Part shown: piece after piece, positions 8,319 through 15,945 of the stretch
Layout: the number at the start of each line of letters is the position of its first letter
Position numbering within the stretch: position 1 is the first letter of the stretch
Assembly (NCBI GenBank): GCA_018715765.1
Contig: DVKY01000011.1
Span: 53,885 to 117,884 of the forward strand
Direction: 5' to 3'
DNA length: 64,000 nt
DNA from: Fimivicinus intestinavium
GTDB taxonomy: Bacteria > Bacillota > Clostridia > Oscillospirales > Acutalibacteraceae
Translations under genes and position numbers: made by a program
Notes under the pieces: generated by a model
The model's database searches: none
The model's input: the letters and a program-made list of their open reading frames with translations, nothing else
Told to the model about the DNA's origin: nothing

Positions 8319-9275
8319 TTACCGCTTAGGACACCAGTGAGGGGAGGTTCTCGTGTATTTCCCTGGAATATGCTGTCCACTTATTTCTTTATACCTGTTC
8401 AGAACCTTTCGGTGGCGACAGATATGCCGGTTTCCCCGCTTGCCTTCTTGGATGATTTCACAATCCGGGCAGCTGTTGCACCGGGGAATCGGCTTGTCTT
8501 TTGGCCGCTTTAAAAGAACGGGATATTGCTGGATCAGCCGTCCTTTCCAAATGGTGCGGATGGCACTGTTCCTTTTTATATAGACCGGAGTATCGCTGCG
8601 CTGCTCCAAAATTGCGTCCAGCCAATCGCGTTGCGGCAAATTGCGGCGGCTTGGCAGCAGTTCTTCACAGCCGATGATGATCCATTCCGTTTGGGGCAAC
8701 AGATAACTTTCTGCAAAAGCGCCCAAGGGCTCGATGCAGACAAAAGTATGGTACTGATCGGAAATGAACGCCTCCGACAGACTATTGATCCGCGTCCCAT
8801 ACCAGAAATTGTCTCCTGCCGGCAACAGACCGAGATGGCTCAGCTCCGCATACCGCTCCGGATTCTTTGTCAGGAATAAGTAGTTGTGCCACGGAGCCGC
8901 CCTGCAGGCGTCAAAAACCGCTGTGATCCATTCCAAAGGCACCCAGTCTCCGAACAATTCGCCCATACCGCATACATAGATGTTGGCAGGCTTTTTCTTG
9001 TCAGTTACCATACGCAGACGATAGCGGTGAAGCGTTGGCTCAAAGCCGGCTGGAAACTGAAGCACATGATCTTCTTCGTTATGAAAGGGCTTTTCCAGAG
9101 CAAACAGCCTGTTTTTCCAATCGCACTGGATTTGCGGGCTGCCGAGATTCAGCCGCACTGCCCCGCAAAGCCTTGACGCCAGCTTGCGGCCATAACAGAA
9201 ATCACACTGTATTTTACAGCCGGTGACAGGGTTCCATGAGAAATCGCACCAACCGATCTGACTTTTATTCATCAT
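8319..9275 (-). CDS. DUF5131 (phage Gp37/Gp68-like) family protein, radical-SAM-like
   Basis: 318 residues. The N-terminus has WNPVTGCKIQCDFCYGRKLA, whose Cys spacing CX3CX2C is the radical-SAM signature; a second set (CNSCPDC with CRHRK) near the C-terminus could bind another metal. DUF5131 is recognised from memory of the family; its members occur in phages and mobile elements and their reaction is not known. The start is the first ATG after AAAGGAGG. It lies 40 bases downstream of the YkgJ-like gene, so the two Cys-rich proteins are likely made together at the distal end of the cluster. Function not assigned. Confidence 0.75.
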   Translation of the reverse strand: MMNKSQIGWCDFSWNPVTGCKIQCDFCYGRKLASRLCGAVRLNLGSPQIQCDWKNRLFALEKPFHNEEDHVLQFPAGFEPTLHRYRLRMVTDKKKPANIYVCGMGELFGDWVPLEWITAVFDACRAAPWHNYLFLTKNPERYAELSHLGLLPAGDNFWYGTRINSLSEAFISDQYHTFVCIEPLGAFAESYLLPQTEWIIIGCEELLPSRRNLPQRDWLDAILEQRSDTPVYIKRNSAIRTIWKGRLIQQYPVLLKRPKDKPIPRCNSCPDCEIIQEGKRGNRHICRHRKVLNRYKEISGQHIPGKYTRTSPHWCPKR

Positions 9276-9315
9276 ACAAGTGAATGCCTCCTTTCTGGCA
9301 TATGTTGATGATTTT

Positions 9316-9984
9316 TTACTTATTTTGAAGGCTCTTGAGTTTGGCGGCTAAAAATTCCATATTATCCTGAAACTGAGGTAAAAACGGTTCAGAGAAATCA
9401 TAGGCAAAATAGTAAAAGCTGAGTGTCAATATCTCCGCTTCACGCAGTCGTGCTTTGGGAATCTCATGGAGCAGTTCCCCAATCAACGGAATACGCTTAT
9501 CTTCCTCCCTGAAAAAGAGGCTATCTTCATCCTGCAGAAATCTCCGCTGCCATTCGCGGGCGGTCACATGGCCACCTCGAAAATGATGGAGCTGATCCAA
9601 ACACAGTTCCCAGTCTGCGCTTCCGTCTGCTTTGAATTTCGGCGAGAATGGATAGATCCGGCAGGTAAAAGGCCGGGCTGCATAAACGGTACAGCGGTTA
9701 TCCTGCAAAAAGGTGCAGACGCCGTTATTGGCTGTTTTCAGCACATAGACATAAAAACCGCGGGTCAGTTCTTTCAGTTCTGCAATACTCTCCAAAGTTT
9801 CCATCGGCTGAATCTTGACGCCTTCCTTTTGCAGGAAGTTAATCAGCCGGTAGGTGTCCAGCGGCGTTAAAAGAAGGCTGTCCCGGACATTTTTGCAGCA
9901 GGCGCCGCAGCCGGTGCAGGAAAAAACAATACGCTCCCGGGCGGTTACCTTTTGTATGTTTGAGAATTTCGGAAAAATAAACAT
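9316..9984 (-). CDS. YkgJ family cysteine cluster protein
   Basis: 222 residues. The N-terminal FSCTGCGACCKNV is the CxxCxxCC cluster of the YkgJ/UPF0153 family, followed by TPLDTYRL, CTVYAARPFTCRIYP and other family Cys positions; the members are thought to bind a metal or Fe-S cluster, with unknown substrate. The start was placed at MFIFPKFSN: GGAGGG lies 7 bases upstream and the ATG follows directly after the previous gene's TGA. The longer version beginning MNSCGR lies inside the upstream gene. Translation is probably coupled to the upstream hypothetical gene. Confidence 0.8.
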   Translation of the reverse strand: MFIFPKFSNIQKVTARERIVFSCTGCGACCKNVRDSLLLTPLDTYRLINFLQKEGVKIQPMETLESIAELKELTRGFYVYVLKTANNGVCTFLQDNRCTVYAARPFTCRIYPFSPKFKADGSADWELCLDQLHHFRGGHVTAREWQRRFLQDEDSLFFREEDKRIPLIGELLHEIPKARLREAEILTLSFYYFAYDFSEPFLPQFQDNMEFLAAKLKSLQNK

Positions 9985-9985
9985 T

Positions 9986-10474
9986 TCACATCCCTCCGTG
10001 ATATTTGCAGACGGCTCCGAAATAGTAAGGGGTTTTCGGATCAACCGTCCACAGGAATTCATCCATCGGAATCAGCTGGTTGACATCCAGGCAGACATAA
10101 TCGTCGTTTTCATCCACTAAGACTTTCATCAAATCCGACACCATATTCCGTACTTTGTCAAAGCACAGCAGATAGATCCCTTCAGTGACTCTGGCAAGGT
10201 TGAGGGTGAGATGATGAAACCGAGCATAACGGTCTGCAAAATGACGCTCGCAGGATGCGGCTGGCGAAAACCGTATCACTCCGCTGTCCACATTCCCTAA
10301 TTCTTCTTTTTTGAGCCACTTCGTAAATTCCTTAATGGCGGCATCCCGTTCTTCTTCCTTTATATCATCGACATAATTGCTACTTGAAAGAAATAGGGGA
10401 TGGTCGCTGAGCAGATCGGCGTCTGTCCATTCTTCATCAGGCTGGCGAAGAAGCTGATAAATATTGCAGTACAT
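9986..10474 (-). CDS. hypothetical ICE protein upstream of YkgJ
   Basis: 162 residues, starting MYCNIYQLLRQPDEEW at an ATG behind AAGGAGGA; the longer frame upstream has no ribosome binding site. The protein looks soluble, with an acidic N-terminal helix region and a C-terminal beta-rich part (GIYLLCFDKVRNM, DDYVCLDVNQLIP). No motif is recognised. Its last codons (GGA GGG ATG TGA) supply the ribosome binding site of the YkgJ gene, so the two are translationally linked. A hairpin lies 26 bases upstream of its start. Confidence 0.65.
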   Translation of the reverse strand: MYCNIYQLLRQPDEEWTDADLLSDHPLFLSSSNYVDDIKEEERDAAIKEFTKWLKKEELGNVDSGVIRFSPAASCERHFADRYARFHHLTLNLARVTEGIYLLCFDKVRNMVSDLMKVLVDENDDYVCLDVNQLIPMDEFLWTVDPKTPYYFGAVCKYHGGM

Positions 10475-10499
10475 AATAAGAGCGTCCTCCTTCAAATGA

Positions 10500-10526
10500 G
10501 AAGCCGCAGCAGGTCGCTGCGGCTTC
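10500..10526 (-). terminator. hairpin upstream of a start codon
   Basis: Perfect 11-bp stem (GAAGCCGCAGC / GCTGCGGCTTC) with a 5-base loop, followed on the minus strand by TCATTTG, a poor T run. One of several hairpins that sit just before genes of the ICE-like cluster; it may be an attenuator or an mRNA-processing signal rather than a full terminator. Confidence 0.45.
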
Positions 10527-10536
10527 CCGGTTGTCT

Positions 10537-10764
10537 TTACGCACACATTTTTAACGGTACGGCGCTTTGCACGGGGATCGGCGCGGGCGCTGAAACGCAG
10601 TAAACGGAGTTCATTGTTTCAAAGCACGCATAATCCTCACGCTGCTCCAGGATCTCCACCACGCAGGACGTACAGATGCAATCGCCTCCGCGTTGGATAA
10701 CTGCCCGTTTCCCTTCACTCAGCGGGAACAGAAGATAGCCGCTGATATGCACTGTCTTTTTCAT
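10537..10764 (-). CDS. small hypothetical ICE protein
   Basis: 75 residues starting MKKTVHISGYLLFPL. AAGGAG lies 8 bases before this ATG; the longer frame shown by an upstream ATG would place the start inside the ribosome binding site. It has four Cys residues (CICTSC motif, CFE, CVS), perhaps a metal site. The 5' end overlaps the 3' end of the upstream gene by 50 bases in another frame. Function unknown; co-transcribed with the neighbours. Confidence 0.55.
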   Translation of the reverse strand: MKKTVHISGYLLFPLSEGKRAVIQRGGDCICTSCVVEILEQREDYACFETMNSVYCVSAPAPIPVQSAVPLKMCA

Positions 10765-11059
10765 TTTCTCCATCTCCTTCCTCATGAAAATAATATCGGC
10801 CGTGCTTGCATTCTCCCTGTTTGAAGCAGGGCGTTTCTTCCGCATAATAGGGCCGGCAGATTTTTTTGCCCGCTTTCTGCAAAGCCGTCTGTGCTACCTC
10901 AACGATAGGGCAGATTACAGACATATCCCATGCGAGTATGTCTTCTGCTGTCTGCTCCGGGTGTGTCCGCAGCAGTGCGGCCGCCAGTTCATAAGCTGCG
11001 TTGTCAATTTCGTTTCCCTTATCTGCAAGGAAGTCCTCAAATTCCATTCCCTTTCGCAT
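10715..11059 (-). CDS. hypothetical ICE protein
   Basis: 114 residues starting MRKGMEFEDFLADKGN. The ATG is preceded by GGGGGTG, which is itself the end of the sigma-like gene upstream, so translation is probably coupled. The first 70 residues look helical (AAYELAAALLRTHPEQTAEDILAWDMS); a short Cys-containing tail (CFKQGECKHGRYYF) may bind a metal. No family is recognised. The gene overlaps the following small ORF by 50 bases. Confidence 0.55.
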   Translation of the reverse strand: MRKGMEFEDFLADKGNEIDNAAYELAAALLRTHPEQTAEDILAWDMSVICPIVEVAQTALQKAGKKICRPYYAEETPCFKQGECKHGRYYFHEEGDGENEKDSAYQRLSSVPAE

Positions 11060-11063
11060 ATCG

Positions 11064-11600
11064 TCACCCCCATAACACACGGATGATCGTGGGATAAGCA
11101 CCGGCCAGCAGCTCGTTGATGGCGCGGTAGGTCATATGCTCCGCTTTTGCAATCTCGTTCATTCGCCTGCCGGCCGCTTTCATACGAATGATCCGCATTT
11201 CACGGGGCGGCAGTTCACACGCCAGCGCATGAAGCAGCAGTTCGGTTTCAAAATCCAGCATCATGCTGTCCGGAATGCTGACAATATCGCCCCAGCACAG
11301 GCCGGAAATGCTGTCGATTTCTTCATCAAAGCTGACAACCGGAGCGCATCGCTTCGGCCTGGTCAGATATTTCGTATATTTTGAAAGCTCGCTTTCCATC
11401 CACTTCCACGCAATCGTGGAAAAGCGGTACCGGCTTTTCTTTTTCCGTGCGCAGTATTTCTGCACCGCTTTCAGATAGCCGAATATCACGACGTCGTAAT
11501 ACAGCGAAACCGGCAGTTCCTTTTCCCGCAGGAAAGCGAACACCAGCTCGTGGTTCTCCGCCGCAAAGTGCCTTTCTTCAGTGTTCAATGGCTTTATCAT
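11064..11600 (-). CDS. sigma-70-like regulatory protein of ICE
   Basis: 178 residues. The middle (YYDVVIFGYLKAVQKY ... TIAWKWMESEL) resembles sigma region 2, and the C-terminus (LPPREMRIIRMKAAGRRMNEIAKAEHMTYRAINELL) resembles a region-4 helix-turn-helix. Start chosen at MIKPLNTEER, seven bases after AGGAGG; the longer frame overlaps a terminator hairpin. Such divergent sigma factors are common in Clostridia conjugative elements and probably control element genes, but its promoter target is unknown. A terminator lies 16 bases before the start. Confidence 0.7.
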   Translation of the reverse strand: MIKPLNTEERHFAAENHELVFAFLREKELPVSLYYDVVIFGYLKAVQKYCARKKKSRYRFSTIAWKWMESELSKYTKYLTRPKRCAPVVSFDEEIDSISGLCWGDIVSIPDSMMLDFETELLLHALACELPPREMRIIRMKAAGRRMNEIAKAEHMTYRAINELLAGAYPTIIRVLWG

Positions 11601-11615
11601 CGTATTCCTCCTGAA

Positions 11616-11657
11616 AACAAAAAAGGGATACCGCCGTGTCGCCGGCGATATCCCTTT
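11616..11657 (-). terminator. intrinsic terminator between ICE genes
   Basis: On the minus strand AAAGGGATA ... TATCCCTTT forms the outer stem with an inner GCCGGCG/CACGGCGG pairing, followed by TTTTTTGTTTTC. It lies between the stop of the 283-residue gene and the ribosome binding site of the sigma-like gene. Confidence 0.75.
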
Positions 11658-11686
11658 GGGGTTTGCCTGCACGGTGCAGGCGGCTC

Positions 11687-12538
11687 TTACAGCGGCAGAT
11701 CTCCGCGTTCACCGTCGATAACATCGCCGGTGATAGTAAAATGGCTGCCGCTTTCTGTGGTCTGGTAGTCATTTTCCAGATCATAGACCGTCGTATCCGA
11801 CATACTCTCCGTTAATGCGGCACGCTGCTGGTTCATCAGGCGTACCTGTTCGCGGAAGGAATCGGCATACTGTTTGACCTGGGCCAGCTGTTCGCCCGTG
11901 ATGTTCGCTACCTTACGGAAAGAAGCGATACTGTACGGGCTGCTGCCGTTGTCCACCCGTTTCAAACTGATCTGCACAATAGCGGACCAAGTGGGGCGGC
12001 GGCGCGTGATAAACGCCGTATTCATAAACTCGTTGAACGGCTTCAGGCTGGTCGGAGGCAGGGAGAGAAGGAGGGGCAGATATTCCCCGCTTCGCAGAAT
12101 ATAGAGATTCCGCATATTCTTGCAGGCTTTTCCTTTGCTCGGATTGCCCTTCGCATCCACGCCGGTGCCATACTTATTCAGAGCGCACAGGGCGCACGCC
12201 CCGCCAGGTTCGCCGATGCCGGTTTTCCCGTCTACCGAAGAGCAGAGCGGCGGCACATTGTCATCATATTCCGCGCCCTCCGGCCAATAGGCACCGGCCG
12301 CGTGGTTGTAGACGATGATTCCTTCAATGGTTTTGACCGAATCGGGGCTCTCCGGATCATCGCCCGGGACTTCAAAGCTGACCGCTCCGCCGCCGGGAAT
12401 CTTGACCCGGGGGAAATTCACCTGAAGGCCGTCGAAATCCTCGGCAAGCTCTTCGCTCGAAAAGTTATCCTCCGGCATCATGTCGGGCAGGATAAAATTG
12501 CTGACGGTTTCCATTAAAGCAGTATCGTTGTAAGACAT
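11687..12538 (-). CDS. hypothetical ICE protein with Cys cluster
   Basis: 283 residues. The central part has four Cys (PPLCSSVDG, GGACALCAL, GKACKNM) that would suit a zinc site, flanked by beta-rich sequence (IIVYNHAAGAYWPEG, RNLYILRSGEYLPLLLSLPPTS). The C-terminus is acidic. I recall similar proteins in Clostridia elements next to SSB and DUF932 genes, which would fit a role in handling single-stranded or replicating element DNA, but that is inference; no named family is claimed. It follows the DUF932 gene after 37 bases and is followed by a terminator. Confidence 0.65.
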   Translation of the reverse strand: MSYNDTALMETVSNFILPDMMPEDNFSSEELAEDFDGLQVNFPRVKIPGGGAVSFEVPGDDPESPDSVKTIEGIIVYNHAAGAYWPEGAEYDDNVPPLCSSVDGKTGIGEPGGACALCALNKYGTGVDAKGNPSKGKACKNMRNLYILRSGEYLPLLLSLPPTSLKPFNEFMNTAFITRRRPTWSAIVQISLKRVDNGSSPYSIASFRKVANITGEQLAQVKQYADSFREQVRLMNQQRAALTESMSDTTVYDLENDYQTTESGSHFTITGDVIDGERGDLPL

Positions 12539-12575
12539 AAATTCGTTCCTCCAATTTCATTTGATTTTTGACTGC

Positions 12576-13649
12576 CTAAGCGGCAGCGCTGTTCAGATGG
12601 TTCCAATGCGAATCGGATATGGACAGGATCCCAAACCCGATTCCTTCCAGTTCGGTCGCACGGTCATAGCTTTCGACCTGCTGGCCGTACTGCGATACGG
12701 CGTTGGCAAGTCCGTACCGGTTCATTTCACCGCTTTGGGTAAGGGACAGCAGAACGCCGTCCTGCTCGGTTTCCGTTACATGAAATTCTCCGCACACCGC
12801 TCTGACGACGCCGGGAATATCATCAGCGTTCATCGGCGCCGCACGTGCGTTGTGGATTTGCTCCATAAGCTGTAAAAAGCGGTTTTCGTCAAACGCTTCA
12901 TGAATGGTCTGCCGGATTTTCATCAGAAAAGGCGAGCCTTCCATAAGTGTGTATTGTTCCGGGCGGATCTGAAACATCGTGTCCACAGAATAGACCGGAC
13001 CGGAGTGGTTCCTCCTGGCGGTAGCCGTCTGTACGATCATTCCGAGATCTTTTTCCGGACAGTATATCATCGGCTGGATATTGACCGAACCGGCTCCGAT
13101 TTCACTGTTGCTGATCAAAAGCGCCGACTGGATGGTCAGATCCGGCCCTACGCTCTGCTGAAGGCCAGGGTGCGCCAACTTAATATACATACGGCTTTCG
13201 GTCATCTGGCAGCTGAGAAACTGCACGTCGGGAATTTCGCCCAGAATGGGGATTACCGCGCAGGACACCTCATGATGGTCAATCCGCAGATACCGGTTGC
13301 TGACAAATGCGCGCATCCGGCCGTCCAGCACCCGCAGCATCCGCTGCGCGTCGGCGCGGGAAAACCAGCCGTTGACATTTTCCGTCAGCAGCTTGGGGTA
13401 TTCATCGAGCATCCGGCTGTAATATTTCGCCGGAATGTTCAGATAAGCGCCGATCTGACGGTGCGCGTAATCGCCGATATCCAATGGCTCGATACGGTCT
13501 ATGCCGCTGTTGTCAAGCACATGCAGTACAAGGCTTTCGCCGCAGGGCTCCATAAACAGCCGGTGCGCGTGGACGATATAATCCGTTTTGCATTCCTTCT
13601 GCCGCATGATCTCAGCGGCCAGCTCCTCCATTGTCGTACCCGCTTTCAT
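12576..13649 (-). CDS. DUF932 family protein
   Basis: 357 residues matching the DUF932 / phage-plasmid-like protein family (IGAYLNIPAKYYSRMLDEYP, FVSNRYLRIDHHEV, SNSEIGAGSVNIQPMIY). These proteins are common on plasmids, phages and conjugative elements; some viral relatives affect DNA recombination or host defence, but no reaction is established. The ATG lies 8 bases after GGAGGTG. Clear paralogue-free coding region with a good start; the neighbours on both sides are element genes. Confidence 0.75.
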   Translation of the reverse strand: MKAGTTMEELAAEIMRQKECKTDYIVHAHRLFMEPCGESLVLHVLDNSGIDRIEPLDIGDYAHRQIGAYLNIPAKYYSRMLDEYPKLLTENVNGWFSRADAQRMLRVLDGRMRAFVSNRYLRIDHHEVSCAVIPILGEIPDVQFLSCQMTESRMYIKLAHPGLQQSVGPDLTIQSALLISNSEIGAGSVNIQPMIYCPEKDLGMIVQTATARRNHSGPVYSVDTMFQIRPEQYTLMEGSPFLMKIRQTIHEAFDENRFLQLMEQIHNARAAPMNADDIPGVVRAVCGEFHVTETEQDGVLLSLTQSGEMNRYGLANAVSQYGQQVESYDRATELEGIGFGILSISDSHWNHLNSAAA

Positions 13650-13682
13650 GCGTTTTCACCTCCTTTCCCGCAGGCGGGACCG

Positions 13683-14507
13683 TTACCACGACAAAAGGAT
13701 GCCGTTGTCGGTGATATCCGCCGCCATGCCTTCCCGTTCAAAGACCTTGACAAGCCTGGGCCAGTACATCCGTTCCGGCACCGATTCAAAAGCCAGCTTG
13801 ACAACATCGGCGTTTGCCTGCTGAATGGAAATCTCGCCGTTTTCTCTGATTGTCAGGCTACTGTGCCCTCGGGAGTCCAGATCGGCTATCAGGTTTTTGA
13901 GTGCCTTGCGTGCCTTCACTTCGTACCACACCTGCGGATCAACCGTGTTTTTCGGCTTCTGTTCCGCTTCTGCCGTGTCAGCCGGAGGAGCAGGATTCCC
14001 GTTCAGATCAGCCAACGGTACGATTTTCAGCATAGCACAGCGGATGCCGGCATTCTGATCGAATGTCACGTCGGCGTAATTGAAGTCGGCAACTCCGAAA
14101 ATCTGAATTCTGCCGATGCCGCCCTTTGATACGATGCGTTCGGGAAATTCCTCACGCCATTCCCATGTGGCGTCCGGATACACAGACTGAATATACGATG
14201 AAATGCGGTAGTTCACATGCCTCAGCAGGACGGTTTCCGCCGGATCGGATAAATCCGGAATCTCACACTTCGTTTTTTCTTCTTGCGACTCGCACTGCTT
14301 TCGTATCCTGCGGGCCTTATAGCGGTATGTCTGCGCTTTGACATAGGGCACCAGGAACCATACGGCGGCCCAGATTCCCCACGCGGCGAAAGCGGCCGCA
14401 AAGAGCCATACCTGCAGCTGCCCACGGGCAAAAGCGGTTATGGCAAGCACCAATACAATCAATACCGATACGCCCGACCAAAGAGATTTTTTGTCTTTCA
14501 TCATCAT
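13683..14507 (-). CDS. membrane-anchored hypothetical ICE protein
   Basis: 274 residues. Two adjacent hydrophobic segments near the N-terminus (SVLIVLVLAITAFA and LFAAAFAAWGIWAAVWFLV) anchor it; the rest is a soluble, probably cytoplasmic, domain ending ITDNGILLSW. Start set at the first of three consecutive ATGs (MMMKDKK), 7 bases after AAAGGA; the extended frame covers the upstream terminator. No catalytic motif seen. Position between ssb and DUF932 suggests a conjugation accessory role. Confidence 0.65.
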   Translation of the reverse strand: MMMKDKKSLWSGVSVLIVLVLAITAFARGQLQVWLFAAAFAAWGIWAAVWFLVPYVKAQTYRYKARRIRKQCESQEEKTKCEIPDLSDPAETVLLRHVNYRISSYIQSVYPDATWEWREEFPERIVSKGGIGRIQIFGVADFNYADVTFDQNAGIRCAMLKIVPLADLNGNPAPPADTAEAEQKPKNTVDPQVWYEVKARKALKNLIADLDSRGHSSLTIRENGEISIQQANADVVKLAFESVPERMYWPRLVKVFEREGMAADITDNGILLSW

Positions 14508-14540
14508 TCGTTCATCCTTTCGTTCTAATTTTTCTGCAAA

Positions 14541-14587
14541 TAAAAAAAGGAACCATATGCGTCCTTTCTCAAAACACATACGGTTCC
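14541..14587 (-). terminator. intrinsic terminator after ssb
   Basis: On the minus strand GGAACCGTATG pairs with CATATGGTTCC (GT wobble), followed by TTTTTTTATTT. It sits between the ssb stop and the next ribosome binding site. Confidence 0.8.
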
Positions 14588-14602
14588 TCTGCGCGCCGGT
14601 TG

Positions 14603-15001
14603 TCATCCCGGCAGGGGTTCTCTGTCTCCGTCAATTTCCGCAGATGCTGCGGTCAATTTGGAGGGTGGTTGTTCCAACACATCTTTGTTTGCGATCGGGA
14701 CAAAGCCCCAGTTATCCAGCAATATTTTCAGCCGCTTGTCTGTGGTGGTCCCGTCTTTTCCGGTGAATATTTCCAGTTCCAGAGAACCGGACACCCAGAT
14801 CAGGCTGCCTTTCTTTACGCGGGCCCGAATAAGCCTGTCGGCATCGCCGCCCATCGCGCAGATCTGAAAATACTGCGTCCTGCTGTGCCCTCTGCCGCCG
14901 ATGTTCTCGGCGATATCGAAACGCACATAGGGATGCTGGTTTATACTGATCTTTCGTTCTAAATCAGCGGTTACCCGGCCAATCACATAGGTCTGTGCCA
15001 T
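14603..15001 (-). CDS. ssb: single-stranded DNA-binding protein, ICE type
   Basis: 132 residues with an OB fold: MAQTYVIGRVTADLERKIS, YVRFDIAENI, QYFQICAMGGDADRL, KGSLIWVSGSLELEIF. It should coat the transferred single strand or replicating element DNA. It lacks the acidic tail ending in DDDIPF that chromosomal SSBs use to bind partners; the end here is DREPLPG. The start is the ATG after GAAAGGAGCGAG; the longer frame runs into the leader hairpin. First gene behind the promoter at 15206-15234, so it heads the last transcription unit of the cluster. Confidence 0.85.
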   Translation of the reverse strand: MAQTYVIGRVTADLERKISINQHPYVRFDIAENIGGRGHSRTQYFQICAMGGDADRLIRARVKKGSLIWVSGSLELEIFTGKDGTTTDKRLKILLDNWGFVPIANKDVLEQPPSKLTAASAEIDGDREPLPG

Positions 15002-15040
15002 CTCGCTCCTTTCTGCCTTTCGGCCAAAATATCTGTATAT

Positions 15041-15098
15041 AAAAAAGAGCCGGCACACAGTTTCCGCCCATGAGGGCAAAACCGTACTGTCGGCACTT
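15041..15098 (-). terminator. leader hairpin upstream of ssb (attenuator candidate)
   Basis: On the minus strand a long imperfect stem (GCCGACAGT ... ACTGTGTGCCGGC, with GCCC TCAT GGGC at its tip) is followed by TCTTTTTTATATA. It lies between the promoter at 15206-15234 and the ssb start, so it should control transcription into ssb. Confidence 0.65.
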
Positions 15099-15195
15099 TG
15101 CATACAAACTTGACAAACGTGTGCAATGTGGAGAACACCCCACGATACAAACCAACAAGGTCTGCAAATCTAAAAGGATCACGCACAAAAATCAA

Positions 15196-15212
15196 TTACA
15201 ATGCCATTGTAA
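15196..15212. promoter_or_regulatory. 17-bp palindrome overlapping -10 element (operator candidate)
   Basis: TTACAATGCCATTGTAA is a perfect inverted repeat around one central base. It covers the whole -10 hexamer of the minus-strand promoter, so a bound repressor would block polymerase. Confidence 0.6.
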
Positions 15213-15234
15213 CACTATATCTTGTGTTTGTCAA
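15206..15234 (-). promoter_or_regulatory. sigma-70-type promoter for ssb unit
   Basis: Minus-strand TTGACA, 17-base spacer, TACAAT. It lies between the end of the RloB gene and ssb. About 310 bases here hold no gene: besides this promoter, the palindrome and the leader hairpin, an inverted copy of ACTTGACAAAC occurs at 15109-15119. Confidence 0.8.
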
Positions 15235-15315
15235 GTTTATAAAATCAATATATAGATATTTTGTGTTTAATTTTCCTTTCAGGTAAATGGAATATGCTTT
15301 CAGGCAATAGCCCTA

Positions 15316-15945
15316 TCATCGGCTTTGCCCGATTAAGTAGGTTACCAGTTTGTGAACTGTCGTGGCTGGATTGCTGGCGCGGGTCAGAATCTCTGTGCCG
15401 TCCCGGCGGAGCTGCTCCGACCTTTTTTCAGCCCGTTTAACCGCTTCCTGCTGATGAGGCAAAAGATCAAAAAATACGTCCAGGCTTTTTTCGTAATTTT
15501 CCAGCCTTCCTCTTTCTTTGAGTAGGCGTATGGCTTCATCGGCGCCCTTCAGGTGGGCGTTGTGCTGAACAAAATGAAGCAGATACCAGTATTCAAAGCA
15601 GGGATTGGAAAAGGCGATGCCATAACCGGCCTGCTCTGCAAATACGGCTGCGTTTTTCAACGCTTCATCCGTGTTGTCATCGCAGTCGAAAACGCACCAG
15701 ATTTGGTCGCCGTCTTTCGGATAGTAGGCGGCCGGCTTGAGCATATCCTTCGCATGGCGGACAAGGTGTTCTGCCGCCTTGTGCTTGGACGAAATAGGGA
15801 CGATATCTACAAGGCAGTTTCGTGTGCGGAAATGCCTGAAATATTTGGTTTCCGTTTCTTTGCCCTCGCAAATGATGTAGATGACCGGCCGGCGTTTCCG
15901 CCTGGCTGCTCTGTTGGGATTGTATTCTTTCCTCATTCCTGCCAT
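15316..15945 (-). CDS. rloB: RloB-like protein (AbiLii type), TOPRIM-like nuclease candidate
   Basis: 209 residues. A basic N-terminus (RAARRKRRPV) is followed by IYIICEGKETETKYF, with the Glu typical of TOPRIM folds, and WCVFDCDDN, the acidic metal-binding strand; NPCFEYWYLLHF follows as in RloB proteins. With the overlapping RloA-like ATPase gene it forms a two-gene set of the RloAB/AbiL kind, known as abortive phage-defence systems. The ATG has GGAGGTGA 6 bases upstream and overlaps the end of the ATPase gene by 13 bases, so the proteins should be made in a fixed ratio. Substrate (DNA or RNA, tRNA) is not readable. Confidence 0.85.
   Translation of the reverse strand: MAGMRKEYNPNRAARRKRRPVIYIICEGKETETKYFRHFRTRNCLVDIVPISSKHKAAEHLVRHAKDMLKPAAYYPKDGDQIWCVFDCDDNTDEALKNAAVFAEQAGYGIAFSNPCFEYWYLLHFVQHNAHLKGADEAIRLLKERGRLENYEKSLDVFFDLLPHQQEAVKRAEKRSEQLRRDGTEILTRASNPATTVHKLVTYLIGQSR

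Noticed and set aside
12900..14129. 409-codon plus-strand open frame
   Set aside because: Runs opposite to the DUF932 gene and the membrane-protein gene, has no ribosome binding site, and shows the His/Arg/Phe-rich composition of an antisense shadow.
15101..15140. Plus-strand promoter TTGACA at 15110
   Set aside because: No -10-like hexamer at 16-18 bases; the match is part of an inverted copy of the opposite promoter's -35 region.
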